This document shows positions 45,975 through 56,005 of a DNA stretch of 64,000 nucleotides, one piece after another. Source of the stretch: RGIG3701 sp031553595 (GTDB lineage: Bacteria > Planctomycetota > Planctomycetia > Pirellulales > Thermoguttaceae); contig JAVBLI010000028.1 of assembly GCA_031553595.1 (NCBI GenBank), forward strand, positions 1 through 64,000, given 5' to 3'. The first letter of the stretch is position 1, and each line of letters starts with the position of its first letter. A program made the position numbers and the translations under genes. A model generated the notes under the pieces. That model ran no database searches, was not told where the DNA came from, and saw nothing but the letters and a program-made list of their open reading frames with translations.

Positions 45975-48900
45975 ATGAAAAGCCGTTTTTTTAGTGTGAC
46001 GATCATATTATGTGGGATGTTTTTCGCCGGAGCCGTCATGGCGCAGACGCCGCTGCGGGTGGTGCCGTTTCGGATCGCGGTGGATTCTTCGCAGAAGGGG
46101 GAGGGGGTTTACCGTGCCTTGGACGGGAATCCGGATACCATCTGGCACACGGAATATCACCCCGAGAACGCGAAGATGCCGCACTGGATTTTATGTGATT
46201 TCGGTGAGCCGGTGGAGGTGACGGGGGTGAAGTTTCTTGCCCGTCCCGGCGCGAAGAGCGGAACGGTGAAGGATTACGCCGTTTTTCTGGGGGATGACCT
46301 GGCGCCGATTCTCACGGCGGGGGAAAGCCTGCGGAATGCGGAAAAATCGCTGACGGCGGAGGATGCCCTGAATCTGGAGCAGAAGGAAAAGCCGTACGTG
46401 ACGGGAACGCTGGGTGAGGTGCCGGACGGCTGGGTGCACCACGTGAATTTCCCGGCGAAGAAGATGCGGTATCTGAAATTCATGATTCTTTCGAACCACC
46501 AGTATAATGCGTTCGTGGCCATGGCGAAATTTTCCGTGAAGCTGGCGGACTCTGAGGCGGCGGCATTTGCGCTGGATGGCTGGGATCCTCGCGAGGATGA
46601 GCCGTTCCCGAAAATGGACGCGTACGTGGGGCCCGTGCGGGTGACGGCGGTGACGTCCGAGACGTATGGCCAGGAGGCGTGGCGGGCGCTGGATGGAGAT
46701 CCGGAAACGGTGTGGCGCACGCGGTGGAGTCACCGGCATGATGCGCACCGGGAGGGGCCGCATGAGTTTACGCTGGACCTGGGAGAGCGTGTGGCGCTGA
46801 CGGGCTTTACGCTCACGCCGCCGCGCGGGGGTGGGAATGGTACGCCGGAAGAGTGGGAAATTTACGTGGGGAATGAGGATGGCCGGGCGGATCAATTCGC
46901 GCTGCGTGGAAAATTTGAGGCGGAAGATTTCGGGCCCGACCAAAAACCGAAAACGGTGAGTTTCGAGAAGCTGATTTCCACACGGTACCTGCGGTTCCGG
47001 ATTCCGAAAACGCGTTTTTCTCAGCCGTGGGCGTGCGTGGCGGAATTTCAGTTGCACGGCATCTCGCCGAATGTGAGATTCCTCGCGGCGGAGTATGACG
47101 CCCCGAAAAATGAAACGCTGCGGCAAGTGGCGAAAAACGGGCGCTGGGAGCCGTGCGACAACTGGCGGTGCCTGCTGGATTTAACGCTGCGGACGCTGGA
47201 TTACGTGCGTGATGCGAAGCCCCAGCCGGGGATTTTTCAGGAGCTGGAAAATCGTGTCTGGCAGCTTGAGGCGAAACTCGGCGCGGCGGGAAATCCGGAC
47301 GATTTTAAAGACGAAATCCGCGCGCTGCGGCGGGAAATCATTCTCAGCCATCCGGCGCTGGATTTCGAGAAAATGCTGGTCACGAAACGTCCGCCGCCGC
47401 GGTATGCCCACATGTGCGACCAGAATCTGGGGCGGCATAACGGTGTGGGAGCCGGGCTGGTACTGCTGGAAAACTGGAAATCACGCGAGCATGTCCGGAC
47501 GCGCGAAATCCTGAAAGATAAACTCCCGCCCGGGACGGTGCTGAATCCGTGCCTGCACTGGGACGGAACGCGGGTGCTTTTCGGATTCTGCGATCAGACA
47601 CCGGAAAATCAGGACTTGCGGTGCTTCCATATCTGGGAGGCGGCGACGGACGGCAGTTGGGTGCGGCAAATTACGGGCACGCCGCGCGACCCCATGGCGG
47701 GGTGGGACGGCCGAAAGACGGCGCTGATCGAGGATTTTGACCCGTGTTACCTGCCGGACGGCGGAATCGCGTTCATCAGCACGCGGAATCAGACGTTCGG
47801 CCGCTGCCACGGCGGGCGTTACACCCCGGCGTACCTGCTGTTCCGCTGTGACGCGGACGGCGGGAACATCCGCCAGCTTTCTTTTGGCGAGGCGAATGAA
47901 TGGACGCCGAGTGTGCTGGCCAACGGACGCCTGATTTACACGCGGTGGGATTATATAAACCGCCATGACACCGTGCTCCAGGGGCTGTGGCAGATGCAGC
48001 CGGACGGCACGGGAACGGCCCATTATTACGGCACCAACTCGCGAACGCCGTGCATGAGCGTGGCGGCGATTCAGGTGCCCGGCTCGCGGAAAGTGGCGAG
48101 TATCGGCATGGCCCACCACGATTATTCGTTCGGCACGCTGGACATGCTGGACACCATGGAGGGCGAAGACGGTATGGCGCCGGTGACGCGCGTCACGCCG
48201 GAAATTTCGTATCCCGAGGCGGGAGACCCCGTCGGTGGCGGGCGCGACGGCGGGTATGCCACGCCGTTTCCGCTGAATGAAACGCTGTTTTTCGCGGCGA
48301 ACTATGAATATAAGCGCAACGGTGGCACCCGCGGATGGCGGCCTGATCCGCCGGAATCTTTCGTGATTTACCTTGTGGACACGCTGGGTGGACGCGAAAA
48401 GATTTATGAAGACCCGGAAATGTCGAGTTTTTCGCCCATGCCGCTGATCCGGCGGGAGACACCGCCGGTGCTGGTTTCACGGATTGACGGTACGCAGAAC
48501 GTGAATGAAATGGAAAATCCCACGGGCATTTTTTATGTGCAGGACGTGTTCCAGAGCCGCCAGCCACTGGAGCGTGGGGAGGGAAAATGGCTGCGGATTA
48601 ACCGGATTTACGGTCAGCCGCGGCCGAGCCGTGATAAGTCGAGCGTCGTGGATAATGAAATCGTGAAGGGCACGCTGGGTGTGGTGCCGGTGGGGCCGGA
48701 CGGGAAAGTCGCGTTCGAGGCGCCGGCCGGGGTGCCGCTGCAATTTCAGTTGCTCGACGAAAACGAAATGGCCATTTTCACCATGCGCTCCACGGTTTAT
48801 CTCCAGCCGGGGGAAGTCGCGGGGTGTGTGGGGTGTCATGAGCAGCGCGAGACCACGCTGGCGGCGAAAGCGTATTCGCAGCCCACGGGCCTGCGCGACA

Positions 48901-50168
48901 TCCGGAAAATTCAGCCCTCGCCCAGCCAGGATTATCCCGGCGGGTTTTCATTCACGCGCAGTGTGCAGCCGGTGCTCGACCGTCACTGCATTTCCTGTCA
49001 CGGCCTGGACGGACGCAAGGACGGGAACATGGACCTGACCGGCGTCCGTGACGAGCAATTTTTTAACCGGGCGTATCAGCAGTTGACCGAGCCATGGGGC
49101 CTGGTGATAAGGGCTAATCGGAATGGGGAGACGGACGTCAGCGTGCCGAAAGATTATTTCGCGCATGCCGGGCGGCTGATGTCGTACCTGAATAATGAGC
49201 ATGTGAAACACTGGCAGCCGGAGCCGGAAGCCATGAAGCGGCTGGCGAATTGGCAGGATCTGAACGCCCAGTTTTACGGCGATTATTCCGAGAACCGCCC
49301 CGAGCGCTGGGATTTTCAGACGCGGCATGAGGAAGCGCTGCGGACAGCCATCCGCGAGGAAATCGGTGGCGGGGAGGGCGAAAAGCTCGCGCGGCAGCCG
49401 CTGGAAACGCTGGTAAATCTTGGTGACTGGCGGCAGAGCCGGGTGCTGATGGCGCCGCTGGCGGAAAGTGCCGGCGGATGGGGCCAGATCGGAAAATGGC
49501 ACTCGCGGGAGGATGCCGGATTCCGGCGTGTGAGCGACTGTGTGCAGGCCGTGATGCCGCACGTGGGGGCGTTTGACGTGCACGGCATTTCCTCCCGGCA
49601 TTATGATCATGACTGGATCCGCCAGCAGATTGACGCCGTGCATCACCCGGAAGTTGATCGCGGCTGGGAAAAAATGCCGAACACGCAGCCGGAGAATCGC
49701 GCGGATGATTTGCGCGACCTGCGTGCGGAGGACGCGGACACGCCGTGGCGGATTTTGCGAGTCTCCAGCGAAGAAACCGTGCAGTATGACTTCCCCGCGA
49801 AGAACGCAATTGACGGAAATGAGGATACGTTCTGGGTGACTGCCATCCGGAATACGCCCCAGAAAGAGACGCGGCACGAGCTGGCGGTGGATTTCGGCAA
49901 AACGCTGGAAATCGGCGGCGTGCGATATTTGCCGTTACCGCATTTTGGGAATCTGAAGGACTGCGAAATTTTCGTGACGGACACGCCGGACGCGCCGGGA
50001 GAGCCGGTGCTGCGCGGGTTTTTTGATTCGGAGCATGACTGGCAGGCCGCTGTGTTCCCGGAAGTGAAACGTGGGCGGTATCTCATCCTGCGGATTCATT
50101 CCAGCAAGAATAACACGGAATTCGCAGCGATGCGCGAGCTGCGGCTGCTGGTGCCTAGAGAAAAATGA
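45975..50168 (+). CDS. Diheme cytochrome-c protein with three discoidin-like domains and a hydrazine-synthase-alpha-like core
   Basis: A 1397-residue protein. The start at 45975 gives a proper signal peptide (...GAVMA) with GGAG upstream; the upstream ATG at 45894 overlaps the previous gene. Two discoidin-like domains occupy about 25-345 (ALDGNPDTIWHTEYH, ALDGDPETVWRTRW). About 440-900 resembles the middle domain of hydrazine synthase alpha and related Planctomycetota proteins (PRYAHMCDQNLGRHNGVG, PCYLPDGGIAFISTRN). Heme-binding CVGCH lies at 951-955 and CISCH at 1005-1009. A third discoidin-like domain ends the protein (AIDGNEDTFWVT). Probably a periplasmic redox/glycan-binding protein. It is not evidence of anammox. 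Confidence 0.75.
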   Translation: MKSRFFSVTIILCGMFFAGAVMAQTPLRVVPFRIAVDSSQKGEGVYRALDGNPDTIWHTEYHPENAKMPHWILCDFGEPVEVTGVKFLARPGAKSGTVKDYAVFLGDDLAPILTAGESLRNAEKSLTAEDALNLEQKEKPYVTGTLGEVPDGWVHHVNFPAKKMRYLKFMILSNHQYNAFVAMAKFSVKLADSEAAAFALDGWDPREDEPFPKMDAYVGPVRVTAVTSETYGQEAWRALDGDPETVWRTRWSHRHDAHREGPHEFTLDLGERVALTGFTLTPPRGGGNGTPEEWEIYVGNEDGRADQFALRGKFEAEDFGPDQKPKTVSFEKLISTRYLRFRIPKTRFSQPWACVAEFQLHGISPNVRFLAAEYDAPKNETLRQVAKNGRWEPCDNWRCLLDLTLRTLDYVRDAKPQPGIFQELENRVWQLEAKLGAAGNPDDFKDEIRALRREIILSHPALDFEKMLVTKRPPPRYAHMCDQNLGRHNGVGAGLVLLENWKSREHVRTREILKDKLPPGTVLNPCLHWDGTRVLFGFCDQTPENQDLRCFHIWEAATDGSWVRQITGTPRDPMAGWDGRKTALIEDFDPCYLPDGGIAFISTRNQTFGRCHGGRYTPAYLLFRCDADGGNIRQLSFGEANEWTPSVLANGRLIYTRWDYINRHDTVLQGLWQMQPDGTGTAHYYGTNSRTPCMSVAAIQVPGSRKVASIGMAHHDYSFGTLDMLDTMEGEDGMAPVTRVTPEISYPEAGDPVGGGRDGGYATPFPLNETLFFAANYEYKRNGGTRGWRPDPPESFVIYLVDTLGGREKIYEDPEMSSFSPMPLIRRETPPVLVSRIDGTQNVNEMENPTGIFYVQDVFQSRQPLERGEGKWLRINRIYGQPRPSRDKSSVVDNEIVKGTLGVVPVGPDGKVAFEAPAGVPLQFQLLDENEMAIFTMRSTVYLQPGEVAGCVGCHEQRETTLAAKAYSQPTGLRDIRKIQPSPSQDYPGGFSFTRSVQPVLDRHCISCHGLDGRKDGNMDLTGVRDEQFFNRAYQQLTEPWGLVIRANRNGETDVSVPKDYFAHAGRLMSYLNNEHVKHWQPEPEAMKRLANWQDLNAQFYGDYSENRPERWDFQTRHEEALRTAIREEIGGGEGEKLARQPLETLVNLGDWRQSRVLMAPLAESAGGWGQIGKWHSREDAGFRRVSDCVQAVMPHVGAFDVHGISSRHYDHDWIRQQIDAVHHPEVDRGWEKMPNTQPENRADDLRDLRAEDADTPWRILRVSSEETVQYDFPAKNAIDGNEDTFWVTAIRNTPQKETRHELAVDFGKTLEIGGVRYLPLPHFGNLKDCEIFVTDTPDAPGEPVLRGFFDSEHDWQAAVFPEVKRGRYLILRIHSSKNNTEFAAMRELRLLVPREK

Positions 50169-50235
50169 GAAATGAAGAATAAGGAATGAGGAATGGATGC
50201 GGATAGAACGCCAACCATTCCTCATTCCTTATTTT
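50164..50235. repeat. Inverted 7-bp repeats (AATGAGG unit) carrying a stop codon
   Basis: The left arm has heptads AATGAGA, AATGAAG, AATAAGG, AATGAGG, AATGGAT from 50164. The right arm is CCATTCC, TCATTCC, TTATTTT (50215-50235). The stop codon of the diheme protein (50166-50168) is inside the first heptad. It lies between convergent genes. Confidence 0.88.
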
Positions 50236-50241
50236 AAATTT

Positions 50242-51102
50242 TCACTCCGTGACGATTTCCTTCGCCGTCCGGTGGAAAAACCGCATGCACTCGGCGACCT
50301 GCGCGACGTTCGTGTCCCAGTCGGATTCGTACTCGATGGAAAACACGGTCTGTGTTTTCGTGTCGGCCAGTTCGCGGAGGATTTCGGCGATTTTACACAC
50401 GCCCCGGCCCAGCGGGATGTCGCGCTTCTGCGCGGTGAGATCTTTGATGTGGAAGCTGGAAATTTTGCCACGGAGTTTCTTGACGCACTCCAGCGAATCC
50501 AGACCGCTGCGGTACCAGTGGCCCGTGTCGCAGCAGGCACCGACGCGCGAGCCGCAGTCCTTGAGTTTTTCCAGGATGATGTCCGGGTCCCAGTAAATCG
50601 AGGGTTTCGGGTGATTGTGCAGCCCGACGTTAATTTTATACTCCTCGGCCAGGCGGTTCACCTCGTCCAGCGAGTCGAAGCCCGGCTCGCTGTCCAGATT
50701 CGAAATGCCCAGGGACGCCGCGAATTCGAAATGCTCGCGGTTGGCGGGGCTGACGCCGACCGCGTGGGGCGTGCAGCCATACTCGGCGATCAGTTCCTTC
50801 ATCCGGCGGAAACCTTCTTTGGAGATTTTCGGATTCACTTTTTCCTGAATATCTTTGCTGAGCATCAGGCCCAGGGAGTGGCCGAAGGTGGTGGCGCCGG
50901 CGGCGGCGCACTTCTGGATAGCCTCCTCGAATGTGAATTTATGGAAGGTGTAAAAGGTCGGGCCGATCCGCCAGTTCAGCATCCTCGCATAAACGGCGTC
51001 GGCCGGGGTGTCCGGTGTTTCTTCCTGCGAAAAAGCACGCCCACCCAGCGCCGCGGCGCCGAAAACGGCGGCGGTGCGAAAAATGTCGCGTCTGGTTTGC
51101 AT
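50242..51102 (-). CDS. Tat-exported TIM-barrel sugar isomerase/epimerase, paralogue 1
   Basis: A 286-residue protein. TRRDIFRTAAVFGAAALGG is a twin-arginine signal, placed at the N-terminus by choosing the ATG at 51102, which has AAGGAG upstream. The TIM barrel shows metal-site candidates in VGLHNHPKP, CCDTGHW, FHIKD and SIEYESDWD. It shares long stretches (YARMLNWRIGP, GACCDTGHW, SIEYESDWD, AKEIVTE) with the next gene, so they are tandem duplicates. A role on an exported sugar together with the ThuA/Gfo/Idh proteins is plausible. Confidence 0.82.
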   Translation of the reverse strand: MQTRRDIFRTAAVFGAAALGGRAFSQEETPDTPADAVYARMLNWRIGPTFYTFHKFTFEEAIQKCAAAGATTFGHSLGLMLSKDIQEKVNPKISKEGFRRMKELIAEYGCTPHAVGVSPANREHFEFAASLGISNLDSEPGFDSLDEVNRLAEEYKINVGLHNHPKPSIYWDPDIILEKLKDCGSRVGACCDTGHWYRSGLDSLECVKKLRGKISSFHIKDLTAQKRDIPLGRGVCKIAEILRELADTKTQTVFSIEYESDWDTNVAQVAECMRFFHRTAKEIVTE

Positions 51103-51128
51103 GATGGTCTCCTTGAAAAAAAGAATGA

Positions 51129-51169
51129 AAATGAGCCGCAAGTTATGCTGTGCTCCACATGCGGCTCAT
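51129..51169. repeat. Short copy of inverted-repeat element B
   Basis: ATGAGCCGCA (51131-51140) and TGCGGCTCAT (51160-51169) are perfect inverted repeats. The sequence between, AGTTATGCTGTGCTCCACA, resembles the B-element right arm. The long interior is missing. It sits between the two TIM-barrel paralogues. Confidence 0.75.
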
Positions 51170-51178
51170 GAATCACTT

Positions 51179-52057
51179 TTACTCCGTCACGATTTCCTTC
51201 GCGACGGCGTTAAAGAATTGCACACCTTCGGTGATCTGGGGCACGTTGTTGTCCCAGTCGGACTCGTACTCGATCGAGAAATTACCCTGGAACCGGGCGT
51301 CGGCGAGTTCTTTCAGGATGTCGGCGATTTTGCATTCGCCCTTGCCCAGAGGAACGTCGCGGTGACCGTTATCGAGATCTTTGATGTGGAAGCTGACGAT
51401 TTTGCCGCGGAGCTTCTTGACGCACTCCAGCGGATCCAGGCCGCTGCGGAGCCAGTGGCCCGTGTCGCAGCAGGCGCCGATGCGCGAGCCGCAATTTTTC
51501 AGTTGCTCCAGCACCGTGTCCGGATTCCAGTAGATGGAATCTTTCGGGTGATTGTGCAACCCGACACTGATTTTGTACTCGTCGGCCAGATTGCTGATTT
51601 CCTCGAGTTGGTTGAAGCCCGGCTCACTGTTAATGCAGGTCATGCCCAGCTCGGCGGCGAAATCGAAATCGCCCCGCCCGGCACCGCAGACGCCCATGGC
51701 GTGGGGGACGACACCCGCTTCGGCGATCATCGCCTTGACGAGTTTCATGTTTTCTTTGGAAATGCCCACGCCGATTCCGCCGTCCTTGTCTTTGAATAGC
51801 CGCTGGCCCTGGAAAATTTCGAAACTTCGCGCGCCGGTAGCTTTACACTTCTGGATGGATTCCTCGAAAGAAAAGCGGTTGAAGGAGAAGAATTGCGGGC
51901 CGATCCGCCAATTCAGCATGCGGGCGTAAATGGCATTTTGCCACGGGCCGCGGTCGCGCGGGCGGCGTTCTTCCTGGGTGAAAGCGGAAGCGGAACCAAA
52001 AACGGCAGCGCCGGCCAGCAGGGCCGTACCGCGAAGCATGTCACGTCGGGTTGTCAT
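51179..52057 (-). CDS. Tat-exported TIM-barrel sugar isomerase/epimerase, paralogue 2
   Basis: A 292-residue tandem paralogue of the preceding gene. It has a twin-arginine signal TTRRDMLRGTALLAGAAVFG, VGLHNHPKD, CCDTGHWLRSG, FHIKD and SIEYESDWD. AGGAG lies before the ATG. It differs mainly in the region after FEIFQGQRLF and in an Asn/Gly/His stretch (DLDNGHRDVP). Retention of both copies suggests different substrates. Confidence 0.82.
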   Translation of the reverse strand: MTTRRDMLRGTALLAGAAVFGSASAFTQEERRPRDRGPWQNAIYARMLNWRIGPQFFSFNRFSFEESIQKCKATGARSFEIFQGQRLFKDKDGGIGVGISKENMKLVKAMIAEAGVVPHAMGVCGAGRGDFDFAAELGMTCINSEPGFNQLEEISNLADEYKISVGLHNHPKDSIYWNPDTVLEQLKNCGSRIGACCDTGHWLRSGLDPLECVKKLRGKIVSFHIKDLDNGHRDVPLGKGECKIADILKELADARFQGNFSIEYESDWDNNVPQITEGVQFFNAVAKEIVTE

Positions 52058-52277
52058 GAGGGAATTCTCCTGAAAAAATGTGGGTAGGGTTAAATAATGG
52101 AGGGTGAATGCATTTTCGGCATCTCCGCATCCGGATTCTTTAGTTTAGCACATTTACAGCCGCGGGGCAAGCCATGCGGGGCAGGGGGGATGGGAGGTTT
52201 TTTTGAAAAAAGTTGTTATTTAAAACCGGTCGAAAAATTAGGAAAAAAAGGATTTTCGTCTGGCGGGAAAAGGCGAT

Positions 52278-52308
52278 TTGGCGTAAAATGAGGCGGATTT
52301 GATATTAT
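52278..52308 (+). promoter_or_regulatory. Candidate promoter for the AsmA-like gene
   Basis: TTGGCG is followed after 17 bases by GATATT, with TATTAT two bases further on. It lies about 30 bases before the ATG at 52337. The gap 52058-52336 separates divergent genes and holds nothing else recognised. Confidence 0.35.
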
Positions 52309-52336
52309 ATAGTGAAAAATAGAAATTTTCGTTCCG

Positions 52337-55300
52337 ATGAAACGTTATCACCGCCACTCGAAATGGTTTTATGTCCGCTGGGGGATGCTCCTCTGTGTGG
52401 TGGGGGCGGTGATTGTCGGGGTGCTGGCGTGGAGCGAACTTGACAGCGTGGTGTACCGGAAAGTGCTGGCGTCTTTCGAGGAACGTTTCATCGCGGCGGA
52501 CATTAGCATTTCCGATGCGCGGCTGGTGGACGGAGAGGGGATTCTGCTGGCGAATTTCGTGCTTTCGACGAAACCGGAAGCGGAACACGGAAAAGCAGGC
52601 AGTGCGGGTGATGACGGCGGTTATGCGGAAAATGCGGGCCATGTGGGCGGCGGGCATTCCGGGCATGTGGATGCAGATGCGAATGCCGCGCAGCCGGGGG
52701 GGATGCCCGCGAAGTACGGGGTGCGCTTTCCGCCGGTGCTGGAGGCGGAGCGGGTGGTAATCGCGTGCCCGACGAAAGTGCAGGAATTGATGGTGGAGGA
52801 GCTGCCGATTTCGGAAATCATTTTCGATTCCGCCACGATTCGCACGTACCGGCGCCCGGACGGAACATGGTCGCTGACGGCCCTGAAAACCGCTCAGAAT
52901 CTGAAACCCTCCGGCCAGCCCGCCCCGAACATCCGCTTCCGGAACACGACCATCGAGCTGCTGGACATGACGGACCCGTCCATGCAGCGCGGGCTGACGC
53001 TACGGAATGTGGAGATGACGATTTTTCCGCCGGTCACGCCAGAGGAGGACGCGGCAGGGCGGGAGCTCTCGCCGGAGGAAGCGAAACAGCAGAAATACCT
53101 CCCTTTTGAAGGGACGGCCCAGAGTGTTTTTTGTAATAAAGCAGCCGTATTTTCCGGGAAATTTTACCCGGAGGCGGGAATGATTCGCGTGGATGTGGAA
53201 ATCGACTCCCTGCATTACAGCGAGCGTTTTCGGGGGGCCATTCCGGTGGAAATCGCGGAGAAAATGGAGCCCCTGAAGGATATTCGCGGCGACATGACGG
53301 GGAAAGTGACGGTCGTGGCGCCGCTGACGAATTTCTCGCAGGCGCGTTTTCTGGTGGAGGGAAATCTTCAGGACGGGCGGGCAGAAAACGAAAAGCTTGC
53401 GCAGGCGGTGACGAATATCCGGGCGGATTTTCGCGTGGCGAATGACGGGTACGTGCTTTCGGACGTTTCCGGGAATTACGGGGAAAGCCAGATCACGTCT
53501 TACGTCATGCAGCGGGGGTTTCATCCCGGGGCGAAAAAGCAGGTGCAGGTGAAAATCCAGCGGCTGGACCTGACGGAAGGCGTGAGTTCCTCGCTGCCGG
53601 CGGGGCTTCAGAAGGTGATTCGGGATTTGCACCCCACGGGGCGGGTGGATGTGGACGCCGGTTTTCTTTTTGACGGGCGGAAATGGGTGACTACGGGCGA
53701 GATTCTCTGTCCGGAGATGAGTCTTTCGTATGCCGGTTTCCCTTACCGGGTGGAACGGCTCAGCGGGAAAGTGGAGCTGAAGGGGGAGCAGATCACGTTT
53801 CAGGGGCGGACACCGGACGGAGGAATAAGCATTTCCGGCGAGGTGAATATGGTCGGCGGCGGTATTTTGCCGCATGCCGCCAGCGCTGGCGGAAATCCGG
53901 CGGGCGGTGGTGCGGAAACGCCGGCGGGCGGTCAGGCGGCGGAGGCCGGGCGGGGTGTTTCGCAGGACGCGTCTCACATCACGGGCGTGGTGCGTGTGCG
54001 TGCGGAAGCGATTCCGCTGGAAGAACGGCTGCTCGCGGCGTGCCCCCAGAAAGTGGCGGAAGAAGTGCGGACGCTGGAGCTGGCCGGGGCGGTGAACGTG
54101 CTTTCCGAGCATCATTTTTCCGTACCGGTGCGTCTGGAGGAAAGTCAGTGGCAGGCGGCGTCTGGGCATCATGGAGACGTGTACTTCCCGGAAAAAGAGG
54201 GGTTTTATAAGCAGGTCGGGGAGGTGAAAACGGATCACCGGATCATGCTCCAGCTGCTGAACTGCTCATGCCGGTACAAGAATTTTCCGTATCCGCTGCG
54301 GAATGTGCGGGGGACGATTAACATCCATAATAACGACTTCACGGCGGAAAACCTGATGGGGGATAATAATGACGCGACGGTCGTGCTCTCCTGCAAGGCG
54401 CGACGGAACTCGGGCGTCATTCCCGCGGAGGACTCGCCGCGTGCGGGGGGGCTGACGGGGATGGATGATTGCGTGCTGCAGATCACGGGAATGAACGTCA
54501 CGCTGGATGACGAATTTTATAAAAACCTGCCGCCGACGGTGGAACGACTATTTAAATACATCCGCCCCTCCGGGACGGTGAATCTGCGGTACGCGTACCA
54601 GATGAACGCGGGAAAAAAGCATGAACGGGTGGAGGTGGACACGCCGGGGGGGGGGATTACGGTCACGCTGCCGCAACTGCCGTACCGACTGGACGAATTT
54701 AAAGGGAAATTCGTTTACGATGATGGAAATGTTTCCCTGACGGACATCAAAGCGCGGCACGGCACGTCGCGCATCGCCGGGCGGATGCACGGGCAGGTGG
54801 TTTCCGAAAACCGCTGGGAGTGTCATTTCCGCGAGATGAACGTGGACGGCATCCGTTTCGACCGGGATTTTCTCACAGCCATTCCCAGCGGCATCCGCGG
54901 CTCCATCACCTCCGTGCGCCCGGACGGCATGCTTTATTATCAGGGCCTGATGGATGTGGTGTATGATTCCGCCGCGAAACGCCCGTTTACGCTTTCCTGG
55001 AAGGGAGAGGCCGGGGTGACGCAGGGTTCCTTCGGCGGGGCGAGCATCCAGTTGACGAATCTCGCCGGCGGAGTAAACGTGGAGGGAAAGTGGGACGGCA
55101 CCGACTTTTTCACCTTCGGCGAGCTGAATCTGGACTCCGCGTTTTACCAGAATGTGCAGTTGACGCAGGTACAGGGGCCGTTTTGGGTGGACAGCCGGCA
55201 GATGCTCCTGGGCGGAGACGCGGCGAAACTGATTTACGCTTATAATAACCGGTTCAGTGCCACCCAGGCGAATGCCGTGCAAGATACGCCTCCGGCGGGT

Positions 55301-56005
55301 GCGGATCAGGTGCCGCGGCAGGCCGTGCGTGCCCGGGCGGTGGGCGGCGAGGTTTATGGAAACCTGACCATGATTTTCGGGGAGCCTTCCACGTTCCAGT
55401 TTAACGCCATGCTCAGTAAAGGACGCCTGGAGGAGTGCGCGTACCTGACGGGGAACGCGAAACTCCGCGGAAACATCCTGGCCACCGTGGATTTAACCGG
55501 GAACACGAATTCCTTGCGGTTCCTGAAGGGCAGCGGCGAAATCCATCTTTCGGACGCCGATATTTATGAGCTTTCGACCATGGCGTCCCTGCTGAAAATC
55601 CTGAGCCTCAAAGAGGTGAACCGAAAAGGTTTCAGCAGCGGTGATCTGCGTTACACAATCGACGGAAACATGATTTACATGGACCGGATCGAGTTCCAGG
55701 GAGACGCGTTCAGCCTGATCGGAAAGGGTGAAATGACCTTTGACCGGAAAGTCCGCCTGGTGTTTTATTCGGTGATGGGCCGCGGCGGGGTGAATATCCC
55801 GATTTTACGCGATTTGCTGCACGCCACGGGCAGCCAGATCATGATGCTGACCATGGAAGGGCCCCTGCAGAATCCCGTCATTACCCAGCACCCGCTGCCC
55901 GGTCTGGACATGGCGCTTCAGCAGCTGGAAAAAGAATTACTCCCCGGATCCTCCCGCGCCATCCGCTCCGGCTCCACCGCCCCCGGCTGGAAAAACCGCC
56001 GGTGA
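52337..56005 (+). CDS. AsmA-like (YhdP/TamB-type) envelope protein
   Basis: A 1222-residue protein anchored by one N-terminal transmembrane helix (WGMLLCVVGAVIVGVLAW). A long beta-rich periplasmic domain follows, and the C-terminal part (about 1030-1190) reads GSGEIHLSDADIYELSTMASLLKILS and LIGKGEMTFDRKVRL, typical of AsmA-like C-terminal regions. Such bridge-like proteins are linked to phospholipid movement between membranes, fitting a diderm cell. Two Gly/Ala/His-rich insertions (near residues 80-115 and 510-540) look disordered. No clear Shine-Dalgarno sequence. Confidence 0.75.
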   Translation: MKRYHRHSKWFYVRWGMLLCVVGAVIVGVLAWSELDSVVYRKVLASFEERFIAADISISDARLVDGEGILLANFVLSTKPEAEHGKAGSAGDDGGYAENAGHVGGGHSGHVDADANAAQPGGMPAKYGVRFPPVLEAERVVIACPTKVQELMVEELPISEIIFDSATIRTYRRPDGTWSLTALKTAQNLKPSGQPAPNIRFRNTTIELLDMTDPSMQRGLTLRNVEMTIFPPVTPEEDAAGRELSPEEAKQQKYLPFEGTAQSVFCNKAAVFSGKFYPEAGMIRVDVEIDSLHYSERFRGAIPVEIAEKMEPLKDIRGDMTGKVTVVAPLTNFSQARFLVEGNLQDGRAENEKLAQAVTNIRADFRVANDGYVLSDVSGNYGESQITSYVMQRGFHPGAKKQVQVKIQRLDLTEGVSSSLPAGLQKVIRDLHPTGRVDVDAGFLFDGRKWVTTGEILCPEMSLSYAGFPYRVERLSGKVELKGEQITFQGRTPDGGISISGEVNMVGGGILPHAASAGGNPAGGGAETPAGGQAAEAGRGVSQDASHITGVVRVRAEAIPLEERLLAACPQKVAEEVRTLELAGAVNVLSEHHFSVPVRLEESQWQAASGHHGDVYFPEKEGFYKQVGEVKTDHRIMLQLLNCSCRYKNFPYPLRNVRGTINIHNNDFTAENLMGDNNDATVVLSCKARRNSGVIPAEDSPRAGGLTGMDDCVLQITGMNVTLDDEFYKNLPPTVERLFKYIRPSGTVNLRYAYQMNAGKKHERVEVDTPGGGITVTLPQLPYRLDEFKGKFVYDDGNVSLTDIKARHGTSRIAGRMHGQVVSENRWECHFREMNVDGIRFDRDFLTAIPSGIRGSITSVRPDGMLYYQGLMDVVYDSAAKRPFTLSWKGEAGVTQGSFGGASIQLTNLAGGVNVEGKWDGTDFFTFGELNLDSAFYQNVQLTQVQGPFWVDSRQMLLGGDAAKLIYAYNNRFSATQANAVQDTPPAGADQVPRQAVRARAVGGEVYGNLTMIFGEPSTFQFNAMLSKGRLEECAYLTGNAKLRGNILATVDLTGNTNSLRFLKGSGEIHLSDADIYELSTMASLLKILSLKEVNRKGFSSGDLRYTIDGNMIYMDRIEFQGDAFSLIGKGEMTFDRKVRLVFYSVMGRGGVNIPILRDLLHATGSQIMMLTMEGPLQNPVITQHPLPGLDMALQQLEKELLPGSSRAIRSGSTAPGWKNRR

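Noticed and set aside
45975..50168. Evidence for anammox metabolism from the hydrazine-synthase-alpha-like domain
   Set aside because: No beta or gamma subunits, hydrazine dehydrogenase or nitrite enzymes are present, and the neighbours are glycan or sugar genes.
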